This document shows, one piece after another, positions 1-4,487 of a stretch of 5,026 nt of DNA. Each line of letters starts with the position of its first letter. The stretch's first letter is position 1. Under the pieces are notes generated by a model. It was not told the DNA's origin. It saw only the letters and a program-made list of their open reading frames with translations, and searched no databases. Source of the stretch: JBOGED01 sp050743625. Lineage in GTDB: Bacteria; Actinomycetota; Nitriliruptoria; Euzebyales; Egibacteraceae. The stretch spans positions 1 through 5,026 of the forward strand of contig JBOGED010000328.1 of NCBI GenBank assembly GCA_050743625.1. Reading direction: 5' to 3'. A program made the position numbers and the translations under genes.

Positions 1-28
1 GCGCTCCGCTTCGCTTCGCGCGGCGCTC
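1..28. repeat. GC-rich pentamer repeat and imperfect hairpin at window edge
   Basis: The first bases contain tandem CGCTY units (cgctc, cgctt, cgctt, then cgcg). Read on the minus strand, GCGCCGC can pair with GCG-(GA)-GCGC, giving a strong bulged stem downstream of the oxidoreductase gene. No T-tract follows. It could be part of a U-less actinobacterial terminator or the edge of a dispersed intergenic repeat; the window cuts it off, so this cannot be decided. Confidence 0.35.
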
Positions 29-32
29 AGGC

Positions 33-55
33 CCGCAGTTCCCTCTGCGCTGCGG
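33..55 (-). terminator. Terminator-like hairpin after the Gfo/Idh/MocA gene
   Basis: CCGCAG (33-38) and CTGCGG (50-55) form a perfect 6-bp stem with an 11-nt loop, starting 4 bases after the TAA stop of the minus-strand oxidoreductase. No U-tract follows on the transcript. U-less hairpins are often proposed as terminators in high-GC actinobacteria. Position and stem are seen directly; the terminator role is inferred. Confidence 0.4.
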
Positions 56-59
56 TTGG

Positions 60-1013
60 TTATTGGTAGCCCTCGGCGGCGGCGCGGATCCAGTCGAGCA
101 CGTGGGCGGTGCGGACTGAATCCTCGACGGGGAGCAGCGGTGGGGTATCACCCGCGGCGGCGTCGGCGAAGGCACGGACCATGTGCTCGTACGGGTCGGC
201 TCGCCACGTTCCCAGGGTTTCCGTGCCACGAATGATGGTCGCGGGCTCGTCACGCCATGCGGTGAACGCGCGGGGAACCCGCAGCGTGGCTTCCGTGCCG
301 ACGATCTCCAGGTGTTGGTGCTCCGCGCCGTCGAAGCTTGCGTGGATGGTGGCAAGCACACCGGACTTGAACCCCAGCAGCGCGACGACCGTACCGTCCA
401 CGCCGGTCGCCCACCGGCGCTGTTCGGCCCTGACGAGGTCCGGCTCCTCGCCAGCGAGCCACCGGACGATCGCCGTGGCGTAGAGGCCGATGTCGAGCAA
501 CGCACCCCCGCCGTGCTCAGGGCGTGCCCGGTAGTTGTCGGCCACTCGCATGGGAAACGTGAACGCCGCATGGATCAGCCGTACCGCGCCGATTCCCCCG
601 GTCCGCACCATCTCGAGCAACGCGATCGTGCGGGGGTGAAAGCGGGTCATCGCCGCCTCCATCAGCAACCGATCGTTGCGGGTAGCGCACGCGGCCATCC
701 GGATCGCGTTCTCGGCGCCGATCGCGAGGGGTTTCTCGCACAGCACATGCTTGCCCGCCTCCAGCGCCGCGATGCTCCAGTACTCGTGCAGATCGTTCGG
801 CAGCGCGATGTACACCGCGTCAACGTCGTCCGCGGTCACGACGTCTTCGTAGGAGCCTCGTGCCCGCCTCACGCCTTGCGCGGCGGCGAACGCCCGCGCT
901 CGGGTGAGCGAACGCGAGCCCACGACCGCGAGGTCGTGCCCGCACGCGCGCATGGCCGGCGCGACCGCTCTGGTCGCGACGAACCCGGGTCCCAGGATTC
1001 CCCAACGAAGCAT
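60..1013 (-). CDS. Gfo/Idh/MocA family NAD(P)-dependent oxidoreductase (dihydrodiol/xylose dehydrogenase-like)
   Basis: A 317-residue cytosolic oxidoreductase of normal length for the family. The N-terminal Rossmann fold opens with a GxxGxG nucleotide-binding loop (GILGPG, residues 5-10), and the hallmark EKP with catalytic-type Lys94 is at 93-95. The C-terminal alpha/beta domain carries GGGALLDIGLY (168-178), where Asp174 and Tyr178 occupy the usual substrate-site D-x3-(H/Y) positions. The stretch MEAAMTRFHP (118-127) resembles the dimeric dihydrodiol dehydrogenase / NADP-xylose dehydrogenase / glucose-fructose oxidoreductase branch rather than inositol dehydrogenases. Members oxidise or reduce a hydroxyl of a sugar, polyol or diol using NAD(P); the actual substrate cannot be read from the sequence. 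The ATG at 1013 lies 9 bases after the stop of the upstream fusion gene, with only a weak G-rich ribosome-binding stretch, so translational coupling is likely. Family certain; substrate unknown. Confidence 0.93.
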   Translation of the reverse strand: MLRWGILGPGFVATRAVAPAMRACGHDLAVVGSRSLTRARAFAAAQGVRRARGSYEDVVTADDVDAVYIALPNDLHEYWSIAALEAGKHVLCEKPLAIGAENAIRMAACATRNDRLLMEAAMTRFHPRTIALLEMVRTGGIGAVRLIHAAFTFPMRVADNYRARPEHGGGALLDIGLYATAIVRWLAGEEPDLVRAEQRRWATGVDGTVVALLGFKSGVLATIHASFDGAEHQHLEIVGTEATLRVPRAFTAWRDEPATIIRGTETLGTWRADPYEHMVRAFADAAAGDTPPLLPVEDSVRTAHVLDWIRAAAEGYQ

Positions 1014-1022
1014 CCGCGCAGG

Positions 1023-2684
1023 CTACCCCGCCACGCGCGCACTCAGGCGCACAAATTCACCTCCCGACCTCGCGCTGACGCTCGCCGCCTCCAATACGGC
1101 CGTCGTGATCGCGGCCGAGGCTACAGTGACCTCCAGCGGCTCGCCCGTGAGGAGATGATCGGCGAGGTTGCGATGGAACGGCGCGTCAAGGCGCGGTGGC
1201 AGGACCAGCGTCTCGACGTGCGAGCCGCCCGCCCGGTCGGGTGTATGAACGCGCACGATGGCTTGGGAGTCGGTGCGAGCAGCCGACGATTCGACAAGCT
1301 CACCGGAGGCGCGGCGCTCGACGAGCCGCTCTCCGCGCCACTCGGCGGTGATCGCCCCTCGGGTGCCCAACACGTACCACTTCGGCTTGGGCGCTGCCGC
1401 GATGTCCGAGTGGACGAACTCGGCCTCCCGCCCGTCCTCAAACCGGATCGACACGCGAGCCATGTCCGCGTTCGTCACGTCGTGCCAGACGCGCTTGTGG
1501 TGCGCGCCGCTTACCGCGGTGACTCCCGCGTCGACCACCTGGAGGATCCAGTCCACGTAATGGCTGCCCCAGTCGTAGACCAGCCCTCCAGAGATCGGTT
1601 CGTGGCTGTGCCAGTACGAGCACGGATGGGCGAACACACCGACGAAGGTCTCGATATGGAACACGTCGCCAAGGCGACCGCTGCGGACACAGTGGCGGAT
1701 CGCTCGGAAGTCAGGGTCCCACCTGCGGTTTTGATAGACCGTGAGGCTCCTGCCGGAAACCGCCGCCTCGGCACGCATTCTTTCGGCCTCGTCCAGGGTC
1801 AGCGCGAACGGCTTCTCCACGACGACGTGCTTGCCGGCACGCAGCATCGCGATCGACATCTCGGCGTGGCGGTGCGGGGGCACGCTGACGAGCACGAGGT
1901 CGATCTCCTCGTCACGCATGAGCGCTCCCGCGTCGGCGAGTAACCGCGCGCCGGTGGCGGCCGCGCTCGCCTGGGCGAGTCTGGAAGGATCGCGGTCGCA
2001 GATCGCGCCCAGTCCCAGCCCGTCGATCGACGCGACCGCGCTCGTATGCTCCGTGCCGATCGCGCCGTAACCAAGCATCCCGACCTGGAGAGGGTCGGGC
2101 TCGGCGAGCCCAGACGCGTGACGCACGGCACGGAGCACGAGCCGCGCAACCCGCTCGTCGGCGCAGGCTTGCGCCGTGCTCCCGAGCGTGAGGACGACGA
2201 GCCGCTCGCGGGACCAACCCAGCACCTGGTCACGGAAGTGCCAGCTCGTCCGCAGCCACGGGTCCGCATCCGGTGGGACCGCCGAGTCGAGCCATGCCCG
2301 GTCGATGAGATTGATCCTGGGACCCACGCGTCGCAGCGCGGCGTGCGCACAGATCTCGACGACGAGCTCGGTCTGGGCCTGGCACTCGCCCGGCTTGCCG
2401 ATCAGGCCGGTCAACACCGTCGCGTCGCGCCAGGCATGCAGCGTGGCGCCGAGCAGCACCAACCCGCCGCCCCGCCCCATATGCGCGGCAAGCGCTTGCT
2501 CGCCAGCCGCGGCGAGCGGCTGCTCGTCAACGAGCGCGACGACGACGTCATCGGTCGGCAGTCCTTGCGACCAACGGGCATCCGCAACGCGGTCAACCTC
2601 GAGCCCGTCGACGCGAGCGAGCCAATCGCAGAGCGGCACCGCCCGCTTCGCGGACATCTCATCGACGAGAACGATCACACGCAT
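1023..2684 (-). CDS. Fusion protein: N-terminal ThuA-like domain plus Gfo/Idh/MocA oxidoreductase
   Basis: A 553-residue two-domain protein, far longer than the usual 320-400 residue oxidoreductase. Residues 1-192 resemble the ThuA (trehalose utilisation) family with its glutamine-amidotransferase-like fold: a beta strand VIVLV at 3-7, a GGGLVLLGA turn at 72-80, and an end resembling the ThuA C-terminus (VVLTLGS at 163-169, then a helix ending RAVRHASG near 192). A complete Gfo/Idh/MocA enzyme follows: GxxGxG loop GMLGYG (202-207), EKP (290-292, Lys291), YQNRRWDPDF (317-326), and GGLVYDWGSH (366-375) with the D-x3-H pair Asp371/His375. The dehydrogenase half therefore looks active. The start is ATG at 2684 because a GGAG sits 5 bases upstream; a longer reading from GTG at 2807 would overlap the sigma gene. 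It is followed 9 bases later by a second oxidoreductase. An in-frame rare TTA encodes Leu248. The Gfo assignment is firm, the ThuA assignment good but from pattern only; substrate unknown. Confidence 0.88.
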   Translation of the reverse strand: MRVIVLVDEMSAKRAVPLCDWLARVDGLEVDRVADARWSQGLPTDDVVVALVDEQPLAAAGEQALAAHMGRGGGLVLLGATLHAWRDATVLTGLIGKPGECQAQTELVVEICAHAALRRVGPRINLIDRAWLDSAVPPDADPWLRTSWHFRDQVLGWSRERLVVLTLGSTAQACADERVARLVLRAVRHASGLAEPDPLQVGMLGYGAIGTEHTSAVASIDGLGLGAICDRDPSRLAQASAAATGARLLADAGALMRDEEIDLVLVSVPPHRHAEMSIAMLRAGKHVVVEKPFALTLDEAERMRAEAAVSGRSLTVYQNRRWDPDFRAIRHCVRSGRLGDVFHIETFVGVFAHPCSYWHSHEPISGGLVYDWGSHYVDWILQVVDAGVTAVSGAHHKRVWHDVTNADMARVSIRFEDGREAEFVHSDIAAAPKPKWYVLGTRGAITAEWRGERLVERRASGELVESSAARTDSQAIVRVHTPDRAGGSHVETLVLPPRLDAPFHRNLADHLLTGEPLEVTVASAAITTAVLEAASVSARSGGEFVRLSARVAG

Positions 2685-2689
2685 CGCTA

Positions 2690-2693
2690 CTCC
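2690..2693 (-). promoter_or_regulatory. Ribosome-binding site fixing the fusion gene start
   Basis: GGAG on the minus strand lies 5 bases from the ATG at 2684. This spacing picks that ATG over the GTG at 2807, whose use would add 41 residues without domain character (Cys, Phe and Tyr scattered, no motif) and would overlap the end of the sigma factor gene. Confidence 0.75.
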
Positions 2694-2703
2694 AATCGCA
2701 TAT

Positions 2704-2715
2704 GTCTGGTCAGAC
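2704..2715. promoter_or_regulatory. Palindrome upstream of the oxidoreductase operon (possible operator)
   Basis: GTCTG-GT-CAGAC has perfect 5-bp arms around a 2-bp centre. It ends 11 bases upstream of the GGAG ribosome-binding site of the ThuA-like/Gfo gene, inside the 91-base gap after the sigma gene. Position and symmetry suit a repressor site for the sugar oxidoreductase operon, but I cannot name the regulator, and no regulator gene is in the window. I found no clear -35/-10 pair in the gap. Confidence 0.3.
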
Positions 2716-2775
2716 GGATACGCGAAGAGTGCAGCGGCAGCGCAGAAAAGTTCCGCCCTGCTCAAACTCCCTAAA

Positions 2776-3708
2776 TCAGGCAGCTGTGTCGGACAGCGCA
2801 CGCCCACGCGACGGATGCCGCAGCTTCGACAGCGCGCGCGCCTCGAGCTGGCGAATGCGCTCGCGGGTCAAGCCGAAGTACCGGCCGACGTCATCGAGCG
2901 TCCTCGCCTCTCCGTCCAGCAGGCCAAACCGGAGCTCCAGGATGATCCGCTCGCGCTCGGGTAACCCCGCGACCACGTCGAGAAGCTCTTGACGGGCGAG
3001 TCCCTTCGCGGCCACCTCCATGGGGTCGTCCGCGTTGCGGTCCTCGATGAAGTCGCCAAGCTCGGCGTCGCCGTCCTCCCCCACCGGCGTCTCGAGAGAC
3101 GTCGGGGTCCGGGCATAGGTAAGCAGCTCCTCCACGGTGGCGACGTCTTCGCCCAGCTCCTCGGCGAGCTCCTCCAACGCCGGTTCACGTCCCAGCGCCT
3201 CGGCGAGGTCCCGCTGCATCGACAACGCGCGGCGCACGCGTTCCATCATGTGGACAGGAAGCCGGATGGTCCGACCCTTGTCCGCTACCCCACGCCCGAC
3301 CGCCTGGCGGATCCACCAGGTCGCATACGTAGAGAACTTGTACCCACGCCGGTAGTCGAACTTCTCTACGGCGCGTAGCAACCCGAGGTTGCCCTCCTGG
3401 ATCAAGTCGAGCAACGGCAGCCCCTGACCCTGGTACCGCTTGGCTACCGAAACCACGAGCCGTAGGTTCGCCTGGACAAGCCGCTCCTTCGCCCGCTTGC
3501 CATCCCGATCTACCTGGTTGAGCTGCCGTCGCCGTGGGGCGGACAGTTTCCTTCGCTCGGTCAGCACCCGCTCGGCCTCGAGCCCCGCCTCATACCGCTT
3601 CGCGAGATCGACCTCCTCCTCGGCGGTCAACAGCGCGGTGCGGGCCATCTCACGCAGATACAGCTGCACGTGGTCGTGCAGCGGCATCTCCTCGACCATT
3701 TGCGGCAC
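2776..3708 (-). CDS. RNA polymerase sigma factor, sigma-70 family group 2 (SigA/HrdB-SigB-like)
   Basis: A 310-residue sigma factor without region 1.1, the length expected of non-essential group 2 sigmas. It directs core RNA polymerase to promoters. Region 1.2 is at about 11-46 (LYLREMARTALLTAEEEV), region 2 at 77-149 with the core-binding DLIQEGNLGLLRAVEKFDY (101-119) and the strand-melting KFSTYATWWIRQA (124-136), region 3 from about 150 to 225, and region 4 at 240-300 with the -35 helix-turn-helix TRERIRQLEARALSKLRHP (281-299). Region 2.4 is unusual: where sigma-70 and HrdB have QAIT, this protein has QAVG (135-138), followed by ADKGRT instead of ADQART. GTG at 3708 is preferred as start because GAGGAG lies 5 bases upstream; ATG at 3699 is the alternative. 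Leu249 is a rare TTA codon. The oxidoreductase operon follows 91 bases downstream with no strong terminator between. Assignment to sigma-70 group 2 is very secure; the regulon is unknown. Confidence 0.96.
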   Translation of the reverse strand: MPQMVEEMPLHDHVQLYLREMARTALLTAEEEVDLAKRYEAGLEAERVLTERRKLSAPRRRQLNQVDRDGKRAKERLVQANLRLVVSVAKRYQGQGLPLLDLIQEGNLGLLRAVEKFDYRRGYKFSTYATWWIRQAVGRGVADKGRTIRLPVHMMERVRRALSMQRDLAEALGREPALEELAEELGEDVATVEELLTYARTPTSLETPVGEDGDAELGDFIEDRNADDPMEVAAKGLARQELLDVVAGLPERERIILELRFGLLDGEARTLDDVGRYFGLTRERIRQLEARALSKLRHPSRGRALSDTAA

Positions 3709-3713
3709 GGTCG

Positions 3714-3719
3714 CTCCTC
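3714..3719 (-). promoter_or_regulatory. Ribosome-binding site of the sigma factor gene
   Basis: GAGGAG on the minus strand ends 5 bases before the GTG at 3708. This near-consensus site supports the GTG start over the ATG three codons further in, which would leave a 14-base spacing. Confidence 0.75.
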
Positions 3720-3728
3720 ATCCTTCCT

Positions 3729-3739
3729 TGTGACTCACA
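3729..3739. promoter_or_regulatory. Inverted repeat TGTGA-C-TCACA in the sigma gene leader
   Basis: Perfect 5-bp arms with a one-base centre, 9 bases upstream of the GAGGAG site of the sigma gene. The half-sites match the CRP half-site TGTGA, but the normal 6-base spacer is missing, so CRP binding is not claimed. It could be an operator or a small leader element. Function is inferred from position only. Confidence 0.3.
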
Positions 3740-3740
3740 C

Positions 3741-3754
3741 GCGGTGAACACCGC
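3741..3754. promoter_or_regulatory. Inverted repeat GCGGTG-AA-CACCGC at the likely transcription start of the sigma gene
   Basis: Perfect 6-bp arms with a 2-bp centre. With the -10 placed at 3757-3762, transcription would start near 3750, inside this palindrome, which is a classic place for a repressor site. It does not fit the actinobacterial LexA consensus (GAAC-N4-GTTC). The binding protein is unknown. Confidence 0.4.
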
Positions 3755-3756
3755 CT

Positions 3757-3762
3757 ATCTTA
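3757..3762 (-). promoter_or_regulatory. Candidate -10 element (TAAGAT) for the sigma factor gene
   Basis: TAAGAT on the minus strand matches the TANNNT core of the primary -10 consensus and lies about 50 bases upstream of the GTG start. The -35 is poor: with an 18-base spacer it would be TTCGGG, which keeps only TT of TTGACA. A weak -35 overlapped by an inverted repeat would fit a regulated promoter. Only the -10 is reasonably supported. Confidence 0.4.
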
Positions 3763-3780
3763 CGGACCAACCCCCACAAC

Positions 3781-3793
3781 CCCGAAAGTCGGG
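3781..3793. promoter_or_regulatory. Inverted repeat CCCGA-AAG-TCGGG over the -35 region of the sigma gene
   Basis: Perfect 5-bp arms with a 3-base centre. It starts 18 bases upstream of the proposed -10, so it covers the place where a -35 would be. It may be a protein-binding site or the loop of a short hairpin on plus-strand RNA. No known operator consensus is recognised. Confidence 0.3.
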
Positions 3794-3834
3794 ACTTGCC
3801 CCTTGTCGGTAGGCGCAGAAGGCTACGGGTTCGA

Positions 3835-3950
3835 TGGTGGTCGATGACCTGCGACCTTGGGTCCGTTAGGCACCCATCCTGCTTACTGAACCGATCAAGA
3901 TTGGAACGCCGAAGCTTCCCCTCCGTCCGGGGAGAAAGCACCGACCACCA
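3835..3950. repeat. Long-range inverted repeat enclosing nested hairpins (possible structured RNA or looping sites)
   Basis: TGGTGGTCG (3835-3843) is perfectly complementary to CGACCACCA (3942-3950). Between them, small stems can form: TGGGT/ACCCA (3858-3862 with 3872-3876), GCTT/AAGC (3881-3884 with 3912-3915) around a CCGA/TTGG pairing, and TCCCC/GGGGA (3917-3921 with 3929-3933). The left arm has a competing partner, GGTCG (3839-3843) with CGACC (3852-3856), so two mutually exclusive folds are possible. This resembles a closed multi-branch RNA, but I recognise no known riboswitch or small-RNA family. It could instead be two protein sites about 107 bp apart. Confidence 0.35.
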
Positions 3951-4038
3951 GAGTACGACGAAACTACCAGCGGGGGGCAAGCCCTTTTGTTCCCCAAACG
4001 CGATCGACTTCGCGCCTCGGGCCATCCAGGATTGGAAG

Positions 4039-4050
4039 CGCCTGCAGGCG
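4039..4050. promoter_or_regulatory. Perfect 12-bp palindrome upstream of the membrane protein unit
   Basis: CGCCTGCAGGCG is fully self-complementary and lies 45 bases upstream of the ATG of the Holin-X-like gene, between a TTGGAA and a CATAAG that could be poor promoter elements. In GC-rich DNA such palindromes also arise by chance. A role as operator is inferred from position alone. Confidence 0.3.
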
Positions 4051-4094
4051 GGTAGCCCATAAGCCGTAGCCCCACCGCACGAAAGACCTGGCTG

Positions 4095-4487
4095 ATGTGG
4101 AACAACGCCCCGCCAACCAGCGCACGCACCGTGGTAGAGGACGCAACCGCCTTGGTCCGCGCCGAGATCGCCTTGGCGAAGGCCGAGATCATGCAGGCCG
4201 CGCGCCAGAAATCACGCGGTACCGCGCTCCTCGGCGGCGCTGGCGTGCTGGCCTGGCTCGGGATACAGGGCCTGCTGATCACGATCGCGTTCGCCATCGC
4301 CGCCGCGGGTCTGCCCGGATGGGCGGCGGCCGCGATCGTGACGCTCGTGCTCTTACTGACCGGGGCTGTCCTCGCATTGATGGGGAAGCAGGCGATGAAG
4401 ACCAAGCTCAGCTTGGACACGACCAAGCGATCTGTCGAGGAGGACGTCGCGTGGGTCAAGACCCACTTGCCGACCAAGAGCGCATGA
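4095..4487 (+). CDS. Putative Holin-X-like membrane protein (phage holin family, actinobacterial)
   Basis: A 130-residue small integral membrane protein. Residues 11-40 form an amphipathic, charged helix (alternating Glu/Arg/Lys and Ala/Leu), followed by two hydrophobic segments at about 43-70 and 74-97 joined by a short GLPGW turn, then a charged C-terminal tail (98-130). This layout, including the GGAGVLAWLG-like first membrane segment, matches the family annotated as actinobacterial Holin-X (holin superfamily III). Despite the name, chromosomal members sit in envelope-related clusters without phage lysis genes, as here, and have no proven holin activity. The ATG at 4095 is the first in frame after a TAG at 4053; its ribosome-binding site is weak (GAAAG, 9 bases upstream). 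Its stop overlaps the next gene's start (ATGA), so the two are co-translated. Leu87 is a rare TTA codon. Family likely; function unknown. Confidence 0.85.
   Translation: MWNNAPPTSARTVVEDATALVRAEIALAKAEIMQAARQKSRGTALLGGAGVLAWLGIQGLLITIAFAIAAAGLPGWAAAAIVTLVLLLTGAVLALMGKQAMKTKLSLDTTKRSVEEDVAWVKTHLPTKSA

Larger units (their letters stand above)
3709..4094. other. Divergent intergenic region between sigma gene and membrane protein unit
   Basis: These 386 bases hold no gene I can support. They contain the sigma gene's ribosome-binding site and likely -10, three short inverted repeats near that promoter, a 9-bp long-range inverted repeat (3835-3843 with 3942-3950) enclosing small hairpins, a G/C-rich element followed by TTTTGTT (3972-3990), a CGCGA/TCGCG hairpin (3999-4014) and a perfect palindrome (4039-4050). 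The octamer GATTGGAA occurs twice (3899-3906 and 4030-4037). No tRNA cloverleaf was found. For the plus-strand unit the best promoter candidate is TTGGAA (4032-4037) with CATAAG (4058-4063), but the 20-base spacer is too long to trust. Confidence 0.6.

Noticed and set aside
183..1943. A 586-codon open frame on the plus strand across both oxidoreductase genes
   Set aside because: It runs antisense to two well-supported genes and crosses their junction. Its translation is rich in Arg, His, Asp and Gly with no domain pattern. Long antisense frames are expected from strong GC bias at third codon positions.
2046..2774. 242-codon plus-strand frame opposite the fusion gene
   Set aside because: Arg/Pro/His-rich shadow of the minus-strand gene with no recognisable motif.
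2685..2807. N-terminal extension of the ThuA-like/Gfo protein to a GTG at 2807
   Set aside because: It would overlap the end of the sigma gene and lacks a good ribosome-binding site, while ATG 2684 has GGAG 5 bases upstream and begins a typical Rossmann-like strand.
3729..3739. A CRP site at TGTGACTCACA
   Set aside because: CRP half-sites need a 6-base spacer; here the centre is one base. Kept only as an unspecific inverted repeat.
3770..3840. A c-di-GMP (GEMM-type) riboswitch suggested by CGAAAG, GGGAC and a GGCTACGGG segment
   Set aside because: The conserved GCAAAGCC core and the order of pairings are missing. The similarity is limited to short common strings.
3777..3852. A tRNA suggested by GGGTTCGAT
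   Set aside because: No acceptor stem or anticodon arm can be built around it on the plus strand.
4097..4483. Upstream extension of the DUF4235 frame through the Holin-X-like gene
   Set aside because: The extension translates to a charged Arg/Gly/Asp-rich shadow. The real start is the ATG overlapping the Holin-X stop (4484) or the ATG at 4490.
4095..4487. A prophage remnant suggested by the holin-family name
   Set aside because: No endolysin, structural or integration genes are present, and this family is a usual chromosomal actinobacterial neighbour of DUF4235 proteins.
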